This document shows positions 21,772 through 33,865 of a DNA stretch of 64,000 bases, piece after piece. Origin of the DNA: Cryptomeria japonica (Eukaryota; Streptophyta; Pinopsida; Cupressales; Cupressaceae). The position numbers were made by a program, and so were the translations under genes. The notes under the pieces were generated by a model. That model saw only the letters and a program-made list of their open reading frames with translations. It searched no databases and had not been told where the DNA came from. The DNA lies in NCBI RefSeq assembly GCF_030272615.1, contig NC_081406.1:397132439-397196438 (forward strand), written 5' to 3'. Numbering within the stretch: position 1 is the first letter of the stretch; every line of letters begins with the position of its first letter.

Positions 21772-22876
21772 TGTTGGAATCAAGAAACACTAAGAGCCGT
21801 AAATAAGTGTTCTGCAATCTTTAACATTATTAGGTTGATTCTTCAACTATCTAATGTAAGTCAACAAAAGAAAGATGCAAACACAAAAATAAAATATCCA
21901 CAACACCATAACACCAGATTTATACATGGAAAACCCAGTTAAGGGACAAACCATGGGGGGATTGAGATCCACAATATTAGTATACTCTATCATAAGTAGA
22001 GAAATATTACATAAAGGGAATGCACATGCATTGGCACTTTGCCTATAGCTCACTTCTGAATTTACAATAAGGGATACAACCCTAGAAGACTTGATGCCTT
22101 ACAAAATCTATACAAAGATAATTGGAATGTCTGAACTGAAAAATAGCATCTACAAATGCTAGGGTATAGTTCCGATTAAGCACAAAACACATAATCTTAC
22201 ATTGCCCAGTTCTGTTGTTCTTCAATATTCTGGAGCATAAATATTTCACTTGTGCACGTGAAGCTGCACACAACCAATTTCCACACCACCACCGATACCA
22301 AAACTGACAATATCTATCGCTCTTATAAATCTGCAACATCAAATTAGATCTTCTACACGTTGGCCCAAAAATGCATAACACACAAATGAAATGTGTATAC
22401 CAAGATGGCTCAATCCGAATGAAAAAAATCATGCGGACCAAAAATAATTATCCACATGATTCCCATATGTTGGATTACCATCCTCGAACACAAAAACAAC
22501 CACCAAAACCGATCCACATAATCCACACAATGTTTATCAACATGAGACTATTGAAGAACACTTTTCTATCCAAAAAACCTGTATACCAGATCTTCTAACT
22601 CATCCCAGAATCAATACTGAAGGACACAAACCTTGAATATGGTAGATAACATATCCATAATGCTTCCTCAAGATCCGTAACACAATATATTCAATAAAAA
22701 TGAAACGCCAACCAAATTACTGCATACTGTCGGATGTCTTGTTCTATCCCACTGGACCTAGCCAAAAATCAATCACTCTCCCAGTATGAAAAAATCATGA
22801 GCTATGAATGGAGCTACTAATGTGAGTTTCCATCAATGAAAACATCTAAATACCTATGCAATGTCTCTTGCCAACA
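21772..22876 (-). repeat. Element C 3' LTR
   Basis: On the minus strand it starts TGTTGGCAAGAGACATTG and ends CTTGATTCCAACA. It aligns with 28872-30000 and carries a hairpin motif at 21926-21953 (GTTTT and TTTTT runs between CCATGG-type stems, partly mutated). Confidence 0.85.
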
Positions 22877-22891
22877 ATCTCCCCCTTTGGC
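22877..22891 (-). other. Element C polypurine tract
   Basis: On the minus strand the sequence is CCAAAGGGGGAGATT, ending at the LTR start. A second G-run (AAAGGGGGGGTGTAG) lies at ~23029-23043. Confidence 0.82.
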
Positions 22892-22900
22892 ATTGATGGC

Positions 22901-22928
22901 AACACTTAGTAAAAAATGACTAAGTGTT
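22901..22928. repeat. Perfect 9-bp inverted repeat beside the C polypurine tract
   Basis: AACACTTAG and CTAAGTGTT flank a 10-base AT-rich loop, a stable hairpin about 10 bp from the polypurine tract. Confidence 0.6.
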
Positions 22929-23109
22929 GAAACCAAAACCAAAACACTATACACTGGAACCAAAAATACAAAATTGCAAAACTCCAAAAGACTTTCCCTA
23001 ATCTTATTACAACACTTTTCACTCTTCTACACCCCCCCTTTGACATCAATGGAAAATATGGAGTTTGGGATGTCAAAATTCAATCCAAAATTTTATATAC
23101 ATATATACG

Positions 23110-26100
23110 CATAGTCCTTACAAAAACTTGAAAGTATCTGCAGAAAAGTTATTCAATGAATTCAAGTGGCTATACCAGCCCTTCTTGAGGCACTGAAAGA
23201 TAGATATAAGACCATGGAATAGATAGGCTTCTGTCTCTTCTATTGTAAGGTCAGAGGGATCACTGATAGCCTGAGCATCCTGAGTATCTTTTAGAGAACT
23301 TAGCATAATATCCAACTTGAGAGCGATGAGACTCCACAGTTCTCCAACTGGTAATGATTCTTTAATTTTCATGGCTCAAACTGTTGATCTTGTCAAGTAA
23401 AGGCATTAACTAATCTTCTTGACTGCACATGGAAATAGACAAAGGGTCAAGCGACTAAGATATCTGGGCTAATTGACCCTCATGCTCCTTGGACTTCTCC
23501 TTAATATCCTTAGTGAACTTTGACAATGATAGGCATGATTTGTAAATGTTTCCACCTTTGGATAATGCATCCTACATACTCTTGACATAAGAATCTAATG
23601 TGGTTCTATCATCAACAATCATCTTCTTCAATGCTTAGAGCCTTTTGTATTAAACTTACTGCAGACCTTTACTTCAGCAGATTTCTCCAAAGACTCAAAA
23701 TGAGTATCCATGAAATTTATTAATCTCTTGAGCTGTCTGGATGGAGTATCTGACATGTCCTTATGATTTCTAAAATTAATGGTTACCAAGGTAAGTAGTT
23801 CACTATTTTCTATGTGAGATTTTAACAAATCCTCACTAGCCTCAACTTGAGCAAATAAAGCTAATTGAATCTTTTGAATGGGAGACAAAGAGACAAGGTT
23901 GATTGGACCTTATACAATTCTAATCATCAATAATTTTCTTGCCCTTCACTACCCTTGTAGTGTCTCTTTCTTTAGTATCAACTTCAACCTTCTCCTTCTC
24001 TGCATCCTTCCCCGTGTCAGCTTCAACTAGAGGATTGTAAGTATCCTCAACCTTATTTCCTTTTCCTACATCTTCTTCACCCTTATCTACCATGTCCCCA
24101 TCTTTGGCATCTTCTGAAATATTTAACTCTAGATGATCATTTGTTTGTACTTCTGCAATAGATGGAGTATCATCCTTTGTCTTCTCACCTTGAGATGACA
24201 TGCTCTATATTTCAGGACAAGATTTAGGAGCATCATCTTGAACTTTTTATAGAATAACTTCATATTGGTTCTGAAGCAAAACTTTCCTCAAAATTTTCTC
24301 GGTGTCCTTTATGACTTCATATATTTTTCCAATCATTATCTTATTCACTCTAGTCTTGCTCTTGAATTTATTCTTGGCTTGTTTGAGAATTCTATCAATT
24401 TTTTCTTTAGATATCATAGAGAAAATTTTGACTAGCACATATTCTCTTAATCTCTCATCTTCCTTATTAGTTGTTTGTCTTCTCATCTCTAAGATATCAT
24501 ACAGACTTTTGGGTATTTTTGATATTATTTCAACTAAGTCTCTACTATAATCATGCAAATAATTAATAGTATCTTCCTATAATGTCCTTTTACCATTTCC
24601 ATCAAAATTGTCTTACCATTCAAACATCGCTTACCATTCTTAACAATCTCATCTATAATCTGATCTAAGGACATATGAGGTTTAACTTTAAATCTTACTT
24701 GTTTAATCACATTATCAATTCTGGAGGATTTTGGTTTCTTGCTTCCACTGGATGGCTTCTCCTTGGAAAATTTAGAGGCCTTAGATGCTTGTTTCTTTAC
24801 CTCCTTCACAGCTTCACCGGACTCTATTTCTTCATCATCCTTTACATATACAAATCTTACTTTCTTCTTCTTCTCTTCACCACTAAATGATTTGACTGAT
24901 GATTTTCCAGGACCAAAGCGGTGCTTCTAGTTTTCTTAGGCTTCAGAGTAGATACTTTCAGTTTATCTTTCTTCACCTTAACAGTTTACTCATCAAATAG
25001 GATATTGCTTTTTCTTGCCTCACAAACCGCCTCCTTGGTTTTCCAAATTATTTTAGCATATGCTTCAACCTCCATCCTTACTTTGTTATGAATCTAAAGC
25101 TTCTTCAATTATTTATGTAGTTTAATGTTGTTTTCAACATAGGTTTCGAACCTTTCCTCAGAAGGATCTACCAACTTGCTAAGAACATATTGTGCATATA
25201 ATTAAAGAATGTTCTCCTCAACCTCATACCCCATGGGCATGATCCATATAATTTAGGGTTCAACAACTTCCATTAAGCACTAGTCTATGTCCACCATGGA
25301 GAAAATTGTGTCTTTATACTTCTCCACTATTGTCTTAGGGATCCTTTCCCTCTCATGCATTTCCTTCTGAAAATTACTGAAGTAACCTTAAAGATCAGCA
25401 TTTCTGACCTTAGAATCACCAGTGTTATACAAATACTCTCTGATTTGCACTCACATAGGTCTGTCAAAATCCCATTGGACTTTTCCGACTCTCAGAACTT
25501 CATTCATGAAGTAAAAAAATAAGCACAGGATGAAGGTTTCGTATTTGAATGAATGTTTCTTTCTTTCCTTGATCTTCTTCAAATTCTTTATCAGCTCACT
25601 CTAGAGAAGTTCACACAGGTCATACTTCTTATTTTCTTTAATCATTTCATATGCAACATAGATTGTTGTTCCAGATACATAATTTTCTCTGCTGGAATAG
25701 TATACCTTATACCCAATCACCATTGAAGAAAAATTAACATCATACTCTGAAATGTCATTGATTGTCATCACTCTTCGATCGAATTTTGATCTTGTTGCAT
25801 TTGTGATAATTTGAATTTTTACAACCTTCAATGATGTTAGTTCACCAGATCAGCACAACCATGTAGCAACCCTAATAACATTCTTTGTGATCTTGAAAGG
25901 CTTGTTCAACCATATGAATTCATGCATTCTACTCAACACATACCCGACCGATTTGAGTTCATCAAACATAAAAAAATTTGACATATTGTGTGAAACCTTT
26001 TTCCTCCACAACTTTGAATTTAGGTTTTAGACTACCAACCTCATCTACCATCTACTTGGTGTATAGATTCAATATTTGTGCACTTACAAACTCCTCAATA

Positions 26101-26253
26101 TTGTAATGTGTGAAAACCCTAACATCCTTAATGTGTAAAACTACATGTGCTACTGATTAGAATACACTCTTCAAACATATGTTTTTTAAAATCTGGCTGA
26201 GCCCTTTCAATGATATCCACAACTAATGGGGTTGCAATTCTAGAGTTAGCCAT
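23110..26253 (-). pseudogene. Element C ORF2, longest copy of the unknown conserved protein
   Basis: An ATG at 26253 (minus) opens MANSRIATPLVVDIIERAQP. Across about 3.1 kb, allowing frame changes, shared blocks appear in the same order as in A and B: HEFIWLNKPFKITKNVIRVA, then SGELTSLKVVKI, MVIGYKVYYSS, TTIYVAYEMIKENKKYDLCE (~25600-25700), then a hydrophobic FILCLFFYF. Middle parts are strongly charged (24807-24534 and 24201-23920: K/S-rich, then D/E/K-rich with VDKGEEDVGKGNKVED). The C-terminal part is helical, possibly coiled coil. No catalytic motif is seen. In this full-length layout the protein would be about 1000 residues. Stops and shifts make it non-functional now. Confidence 0.6.
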
Positions 26254-26690
26254 TTCAGAAATTGAATCTTCAAACTTGAAAGGTTTCATCGATAAATACC
26301 TTGACAACTAGATTAGGGCTCCTTTCCAAATCGCCTTCTTTCTTTGAACTTGCTGAAATCTTCTCTCAGAGCTCGCTCAAACACTGTCACTTTGAATGCA
26401 AAGTGAGAAATTAAGTGATTAAGTCACCTTTTATCTTCCGCATACCTGACTTTTGGGTATAATAAATGCACTTTTCCCTAATACTTTTATATACTCTGTA
26501 TGCACAGACTTTCTCCACAAAAATATTTTGTAGACCTTCAATAACTTCCAAAATTACTTTCAATAGATCAATAATCATCAAATACAACTTCTGCAAACTG
26601 TCAAAATTAGGCCCAAATCTCAAACAAGGAGTTTATAAGATTTTCATGAAAACTTCCCCCAAGAATGGATGCCTTAGCTTAGTTACCAGA
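26254..26690 (-). other. Element C spacer between gag and ORF2, with G-run box
   Basis: On the minus strand GCTAAGGCATCCATTC then TTGGGGGAAGTTTTC (~26645-26680) is the counterpart of the GGGGGAGTT box of A and B. The remainder is AT-rich and non-coding. Confidence 0.5.
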
Positions 26691-28830
26691 TGAATTTTTG
26701 ATACCAAAATCAGGTGCAAACCTACTCCCTACATCATTATCACTCTTCTTCACCCATGTCTTCTTGATTTGATCTCTGATCTCTTCAACTTTCGCTTTTC
26801 CCTTATCATCTGCCTTCACATTTTTGTTCTTGTCTTCCAGGCCTTTCTAGATCTTGTTCACATTTCTAATTCTGCAAAATCTTGCAATGTGACTCGATTT
26901 ATTACAACTTTAGCATACTACATTTCCTTGTCTAGGATTAAAGTTCCCTTGATTTCCTCTTGATCTGCACTAATTAGCAACATGTCCAAATCTACCATGT
27001 AAAAGCACAAAACTATGTCACGTTTCAGGCCAACTTATCAGCACAAGTGAATTTAATTAATTCTAACTAAAAATTAATTTTAGTCAAACATATGGTCTAT
27101 AGAGATTAATTATGGCTATCTTATAAATGAGACACAACTTTTCCAATTGGAATTATCTACTAAATGTATATTTTATACCACTTTGGGTCTAATTACCGAA
27201 TTTTTTTTTTTTTTTTTTAAACTCGATGTTTCAACAACTCCTACTCTTATAAATAATATTTTTTTTGAAATATAAAAATACCCTTTTATAGATCTATGAG
27301 TCAATTTTTCAAACTATATTTTAATTATTTTTTACACTATATATTTAATTGTTATTGAAAGTAGGTCATCAGGACTAAAATATAAGTTTGATTATCTTGT
27401 AGAGGAAAAATACTAAAATTTATCTAAAATTTTTGAAAAAAATAAATGCACTATAGAAAAGAGTCTATATAAAGATGATATAATTATTTTCTAATTTGGA
27501 TAAATAATTAAGAAAAAAGGTGATGCCAAACGGAAAGAGTTATATTTCAGTACACACAACTTTTCAAATTTACTAAAAAGTATATATACATAAACAATAG
27601 TTATTTTTTATATTTTTGCACTAAAGTTTCAAGTTGTCAATATACACAAAAAAAATTGAAGAACAAAATGCAAAATTTACCATATAAAGTGTGGCGCCTC
27701 AAGTAACTTCAATTTCAACATTTTATAAGCAACTAAATTATAGTGTTAACTCTATAAGAAAGTATATGCAAATAAGTTTTTAAAATTTAAAAAAAAAATT
27801 ACAAACATAAAATACACAAAAAATATACATTTTATTAGTTTACATCATTTCAAAATTCAAAACATATATTTCACTTTGTATTGATTCAATTTAAAAAGTT
27901 GAAACAACATTGGCCATTTCCTTTATAAAAGTGTGACACAACTTTGTTCTTTTATCCCACATTCATAACTAACATTTATTCTATTTGAAAAGTTATTCAT
28001 CATACTTTTGCATTCATTTGACTTATGACCATACTTATTGCATTTGAAACATTGACTAGAGAAAGATGGACCATTATTATTCATCATATTTCTGCATTGA
28101 CTAGCCATATGACCAAATTTATTGCAAACAAAATAGTTACCATTGAAATTATGAGTATTAGGTTGCCTTATTGGAGGCCTTCTACAATTGTTCTTCTGAT
28201 GTTCTGATTTGTAGCTTTCACCTTTCTCAAATCCAAGACCTCTTGTGTCATTAGCATTCTTCTGGCTTTCAAGCATCTCATCAAGTTTGGTTGAATTGAT
28301 TATGAACTTCCCCTTGTACTCACTTGCAACTTTTATAGAAGAAGGATATACTTTCCAAGCTCTTCGTCATGTTCTTTGGATTCTTGCAGGTCAAGCTTCA
28401 ATTGGCCATTCTCACAATCAAGTCTGCAACATTATTCAAATTTATCTTTCAGGGACTAAACAAGATTCTCCTCATTCTTCTTCCTCTCCTCAATCTCCTT
28501 TGTCAATTTCATCACAACAGATTCTATCTCATTCTTCTGAACTACATTATCTCTAGCAAGTTTCTCACACTCTTCTATATTTTCCTTTAGGGTTTCATCA
28601 TCCATGCTTTGGCTTTCATTCTTCTTAAGCTAATCAACAAGCTCCTTTCTCTTTTCCTTGGACCTATTCAGTTGCTCCTTCAATGAATAAATGAAAATTT
28701 CAGCATCATTAAGATTTGTTTTCAATTCCCGGACCTTGTCTTTGGATTGATCAAGATCATCAACTATAACAAGTAGCTGTTGTCTAAGACTACCAAAATC
28801 TATTAAAACACCTTCCTGGACCTTCCACAA
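26691..28830 (-). pseudogene. Element C gag: coiled coil and four zinc knuckles, split by K
   Basis: The minus-strand reading begins near 28830 with a coiled coil (LRQQLLVIVDDLDQSKDKV, LKEQLNRSKEKRKELVD). Then comes the linker block STKLDEMLESQKNANDTRGL (~28235-28300) and knuckles CNKFGHMASQC and CFKCNKYGHKSNEC at ~28030-28140. A third knuckle is cut by K (YECG before it, RFGHVANQC-type residues after it), and a fourth is CNKSSHIARFC near 26880. The region after K ends with a K-rich tail. The knuckles would bind RNA. Stops at several points show decay. The UBN2-type N-terminal domain is absent, as in A and B. Confidence 0.72.
27000..27956. mobile_element. Insert K: candidate non-autonomous DNA transposon with terminal inverted repeats
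   Basis: The ends are imperfect inverted repeats: left TAAAAGCACAAAACTATG.., right (reverse complement) TAAAAGAACAAAGTTGTG.., both continuing TCAC-n-TTT and, further in, GGCCAA. The insert is about 957 bp, strongly AT-rich and non-coding, and includes a T-run at 27199-27220. It splits a zinc-knuckle codon run of C gag. Flanks CCATG and CCACA differ only by transitions, compatible with a 5-bp duplication. The superfamily is uncertain. Confidence 0.6.
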
Positions 28831-28857
28831 GTTGTTAGGCTTCTTTCGAGGAACTTA

Positions 28858-28869
28858 GCTCTGATACAA
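28858..28869 (-). other. Element C primer binding site (initiator tRNA-Met)
   Basis: On the minus strand TTGTATCAGAGC, one change from TGGTATCAGAGC, two bases after the LTR end. Confidence 0.85.
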
Positions 28870-28871
28870 AT

Positions 28872-30000
28872 TGTTGGAATCAAGGAACACTGAGAGGGGG
28901 GGTGAATTAGTGTTCTACAATCTTTAACATTATTAATATGATTCTTCAACCATCTAATGCAAGTCAATAAAAGAAAGATGAAAACACATAAATAAAATAT
29001 CCACAACACCATAACACCATATTTATACGTGAAAAAATTGGTTAAGAGAAAAACCACGGTGGGATTGATACCCACAATATTAATACTCTGCCAGAAGTAT
29101 AGACATATTACATAAGGGGAATGCACATGTATTTAGGCACACTGCCTAGAGCTCACTGCTCAAATTACAATAAGGGCTACAACCTCGGAAGGCTCACTAC
29201 CATACAAAATATTTACAAAGATAATTAGAATGTCTGAACTGAAAAATAGCATCTACAAATGCTAGGGTATAGTTCTGGTTATGCACAAAACACATAATCT
29301 TACACTACTCTGCTACACTGCTCTATTATGTTGTTCTTCAATATTCCAAAGAAAAAATATTTCACTTGCACATGTGAAACTGTACACAACCGATCACAAC
29401 CACTTTCCACACCACCACCGATACCCAAAATGACAATATCAATTTCTCTTATATATCCACAACAACAAATTAGATCTTCTACATGTCAGCCCAAAAACAC
29501 ATAACACACAAATGAAACATGTATACCAAGTTGACTCAATTCAAACCCCAAAAATAATGTAGATTAAAAAGAATTGTCCACACGCTTCCCATATGTTGAA
29601 TGACCATCCTCCAACACAAAAACAACCACCAAAACTAATCCACATAATCCGCACAATGATTATCCACATAAAACTATTGAAGAACACTATTCTATTCAAA
29701 AACTTGTCTACCGGATCTTCTAGCTCACTATAGAATCAACATCGAAGGCCACAAACTTGGAATATGGTAGATAACATATCCATGATGCTTCCCTAAGATA
29801 CACAACATAATATATTCAATAGAAATGAAATGCCAACCAAATTACTGCATACTATCAGATATCTTGTTCTATCTCACCAGACCTAACCAAAACTCAACCA
29901 CTCTCCACTATGAACAAATCATGAATTGTGAATGGAGCTACTGACATGAGTTGTCATAAATGATAAGATCTGAATACCTATGCACTATCTCTTGCCAACA
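28872..30000 (-). repeat. Element C 5' LTR
   Basis: It is the partner of 21772-22876. On the minus strand it ends with the C-run box ATTCACCCCCCCTCTCAG followed by TGTTCCTTGATTCCAACA. The hairpin motif at 29029-29057 is degraded in its upper stem. Confidence 0.85.
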
Positions 30001-30486
30001 CAGTGAATCAAAAAAGTGTACGAGGAACCCTTCTATCCCATGTTTCTTATTTAAAGTTGTTGATATGTTTATAATAAATGAGACTTTGGGTGTGAGTCTT
30101 ATTTTGGCAGTGAATTCTTGGAAGAACATTCCTCTAAAACTCAAAGAGAAGTGAAAGAGGATTTTTTTAGGTGAAGCATAAGTGAAACCCTCTTTGTAGA
30201 GCAATTTTGGTAACCTTTTTTTGTTACCCTTTGTCCTTGATGTTAAAGGGGGAGAAATATGGTCATTTGGGAAGAAAATTTGTGCATTGGGAAGAATATT
30301 GTGAATTAAGGAGAATTAAGAAAGCATTATCTAAGGGGGGGGGATTATATGGAAGATATGTTGCAAGTGTTTTACCATTAATGCCAAAGGGGGAGATTGT
30401 TAGAAATGCTTGATTGGCATTATCTAAAAGGGATATATGGTAGATAAGATGTAAGTGGTTTTACCATCAATGAAAAAATGGGAGAT
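30001..30486 (+). pseudogene. Element B: ORF2 tail and 3' region with repeated polypurine tracts
   Basis: 30001-30150 continues ORF2 of B (it corresponds to 15960-16060 in A) with no clear open frame. Then come four purine runs: TTAAAGGGGGAGAAATA (~30240), AAGGGGGGGGG (~30338), CCAAAGGGGGAGATTG (~30388-30402) and ATGGGAGATT at the LTR. A partial duplicate of the LTR start (TGTTAGAAATGCTTGATTGG) follows the third run, as if the LTR boundary had been used or copied twice. Confidence 0.6.
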
Positions 30487-30569
30487 TGTTAGAAATTATT
30501 GATTGGTTGTCATTTATGTCAATCCTGGTGATCCGGATTGGTTCGAATACTATAGTATATAGTATTTTT

Positions 30570-33500
30570 TGTTGGCATTGAAGTTGTCATTGATGCCAAT
30601 ATGTGTGTGTAGGGTAGACTTGATGAGGTTTCAAATGAGATGATGCACTGAACATTGAATATGCAGAATGACAGATGCATAAGTTTCCTCACCCACTTGA
30701 CAGAGATGTAATGGCATGCAAAAATGATTATGCTCAAGAAAGTACTAGTGAAGATGAAGCTATGAAAATTTCCCTAAGTAAAGATCATCTTGATAGAGAA
30801 TGAGAAGATTCCTCTGTGTTTGAGCAATATTGAATGAGTAAAGAAGATATTGAAAGAAAGAAATGAGTTTGTTATTTGGTCTTGCCTTTTTTACTAAGAA
30901 GATGCAGGTCATAAAGGTCTACAAGCATTGATCAGATAGATCAGACTTAGAAAAGTGTTGGTGCAAATGTGTATAGCACATCATGTTAGTCGCACCCTAT
31001 TATACACAATGTTAGTCTCCATAGCATTTTAGTATCACTTAGGGTTATAGAAGGAATGCATGGAATACATGAAAATGGACCAGGATGATACAGGTCAAAG
31101 GGTACTAATAGCATTGGGTAAGATGAGTTGAATCAGACAAAGTATAGGTGTAGTTTGACTAACACATCTTGTCGTGGGATGATACTGGTCATGTTAGTTA
31201 CATTTTGTCATGTTGATATGTGGATAACACATCATTTTATCACTATCATTGTCTCATAGTGAACTCTCTGCATTCACAAAGTGCTTCTGTGAAAAAGCGA
31301 ATGAGAATAAGATGAAGGTTTTGGATCCTTCACTTCACAAGGTGATTCCATGTGCTAGTCAAGATAGTTGTGAAATGGCGAAACACAATTAATGTGCATG
31401 CTATTGACTATTCTACTTTTCTAAAGAAATATGTTGAGAAGAGAACACAATGCACATGTTATTGACCATATGGGACTTTCACCATTTTGCAGTGAACATT
31501 TAAATTGACTTTGACCCTCCGTGAAATAGTGAAATGCTACTATGCTTGTGGGGCCCATTTTGCTCTTGTGTCAACAGGTACTCATTTATTAGGAGCTAAT
31601 TCATCCACTTGGAAATAAGTTGTACCATTGCCACATTTTTGGTGATGTGGAAAATTGAAGCGATTAGAAGGTTGTCACCATTTCATAGGGAGACTGCCGA
31701 AGTCTTATATGCTACCATCGAAACCATGAAGATAGAAAAGGTGATCATGGAGTTAATATAAGATTTTATAGTGATGTTTTTTCATTGGGACATGGATTAA
31801 ACCTTTTGGTTGACCCAAACCATAGAGAAACCATGAAAGGCATGGCATTTTCAGCATTTCATAGGGGTGTTTGCTAGGATGTCTTAACTGCCAACAATAA
31901 TGTGAAGAGGTTGTTTGGTTTGTGAAGAACACTCATGTTAGTTGCATTGTGGAGCTCAAGCATTTTGTGCGCTCGATAGTTGAGTTATCCACGTAAGTGT
32001 TTGATGATCATTGAATGGAGGCTATGGATGAATGATTGAAGAGTTTTGGGGCCACATCTGCATCCCAATAGGGAAGAAGATGAATGTGGTAGATTGACCA
32101 AAGTTTGAATAGATTTGTTTTGAATGCAAACATAAAAGATTAAATGTTGTGCTTGCAGCCTGGTTGACACATAGGTCCACATGGTAGTTGATCGACATTG
32201 ACTGAGCGATCTGGATGTTGAATATAAAGATGTAGCATGTACAAAGAGAATTAGAGGCCACTTGTAGAAAAAATGAATGGTTAATTGCCAACAGAATTGA
32301 AGATTTTGATCAATTTTGCAGCCAAGTTTGCAAGTTGATACACTTAGTGGCCCTTGTGACGGTTGACCATACTTGACTAAGTGATCTAGATGATGATTAG
32401 GATGACATGTGGATTACATGTGGTCGAATATAAATGTTGAAATGACAAAGTCGGCATTGGTGGTGGTTTTGCATTCAAACAAGGCAGTTGATCCAATTAG
32501 TGCAGAAGGATGGATAATGCATCAATGGCGAATTGATTATAGATAGGTGTGCATATCAAGAATATATTTGGGAAGGATATCAAATCTGATAGGCAGATTG
32601 ATTGATAAATATAGCAATTCAAACATAGAGACAATCAAAAGGTAGAAACATGCAATTAATGCTGACAAATATGAACAAAAGACAAAATTTGATAAGCATG
32701 TAGTTTTGATCTTTTTAGAATATTTTCAAATTAAATTTTTTGTGGGAAAAGAAGTTGACCAAATGACAGGAAGTTGATAAGTTTGGACAACTATTATAAG
32801 ATTTTATAGTTGTAGATGAAGCCGCCGAGTTGGTGGAGGTAGACAAGTAGTTGGTGATATCTTAGAGATTGAAGTATAGCAGATTTTGAAGCTATTCTTG
32901 GAGGGAAATATTGTAGGTATAGAGATGACCGAAAGAGTGTGGTCTTGATGTGATAGAGGCAGGTGTGCAGAGATGGAAGAGATAATGAATTAGGCAATGA
33001 TCTAGAAGCTGGATGATTGACGATGTTTGGGAATGGAGAAGAAAATAGTTATGTGTGCAAATTGAGAAGTGGGATGTAGAGAAGAAGAGAAGAGAGTAGA
33101 GAATAAGAGAAGAAAGCCGAGAGGAGAGGAGTGACAGAGACAGAGAATAGAGGTAGAGAACAAAGAGTCTCTGGCAGAGTCAAAGCATTTAGTAAAGCCA
33201 ATAATGTAGACAAAGAAGTGCATAGAAGTGGAGTGTGAAGATTTGAGACCAGAGAGTAGTGAGTCATGGCAGATAAAATAGTGGGTTATATACACTTTGA
33301 GAGGAAGAGAAGAAGGTGTGACTAGAGAAGAATACAAAGATTGATAACAAAGATCAGAGAGTAGTAATCAAAGCTTAGGAGTAAAAAGAATCAGGTCAAT
33401 CTCAAAGGCAAAATTTGTAAGTGTTACAAAAATCATTTGTAACAAGTTTTATCATTGTATTTAAAAATGTATATCATTGTATTTCTTTGAGTGGGTGCTC

Positions 33501-33865
33501 AGAGAAGGGGTAAGTGATCCTTTGAGTAGGTGCTCATAAAATCAGGGGTTGGTGCTCCTTTGGGTTGGTACCCATAAAGCTAGGGGTTGGTGCCCATAAA
33601 ATTTGTAATGAGTGATTTACTTGTGAGGCTGGATTGGAGCAGTAGATTCCAAAAGCATTTCTCACCAACGTTTGTCCACACTATGGGTTTTCTTCATACA
33701 TATGGTGTCATGAGTTTTCTCTGTGTGTATGTGTGGAAATGCATTTGATATCTCTACTCATAGTGTAATGACTTCTTTTTATTAAAGCTCATATCTCTTA
33801 GAAAGTTAAAATTTTAGTTTACCACTAATTCACCCCCCCTCTCAGTGCTTCATTGTGTTCCTTCA
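30570..33865 (+). mobile_element. Solo LTR D, 3.3 kb
   Basis: It starts TGTTGGCATTGAAGTTGTC and ends GTTCCTTCA, with the C-run box ATTCACCCCCCCTCTCAG about 25 bp before its end, as in copia LTRs here. Flanks TTTTT (30565-30569) and TTTGT (33866-33870) are a near-perfect duplication. No primer site, coding region or second LTR copy is seen, so it is a solo LTR left by LTR-LTR recombination. It is long for a copia-type LTR. Confidence 0.72.
33485..33605 (+). repeat. Degenerate tandem repeat in solo LTR D
   Basis: Four to five diverged units of about 25 bp share the words GGGTTGGTGCTC and CCATAAAA. No function is apparent. Confidence 0.5.

Larger units (their letters stand above)
21772..30000 (-). 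mobile_element. Element C: minus-strand copia-type element, gag plus ORF2 and no pol
   Basis: LTRs of 1105 and 1129 bp (21772-22876, 28872-30000) enclose, on the minus strand, an initiator-Met primer site, a coiled-coil gag with four knuckles (split by K), a G-run box, a roughly 3.1 kb ORF2 region and a polypurine tract. I see no pol. It lies in ORF2 of B. The flanking 5-mers CTAAT and CAGTG do not match, so the duplication has been lost or the flank rearranged. Confidence 0.85.

Noticed and set aside
22082-22441. 119-codon minus-strand ORF in the C 3' LTR
   Set aside because: It lies wholly in LTR sequence, is broken in the sister LTR, and shows no domain.
21767-30005. A target duplication for C
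   Set aside because: CTAAT and CAGTG do not match. The LTR ends are clear, but the flank has changed.
32994-33337. Ser/Leu-rich minus-strand ORFs in solo LTR D
   Set aside because: They come from a purine-rich (AGAGAG/GAAGAG) tract on the plus strand, which reads as S/L on the other strand.
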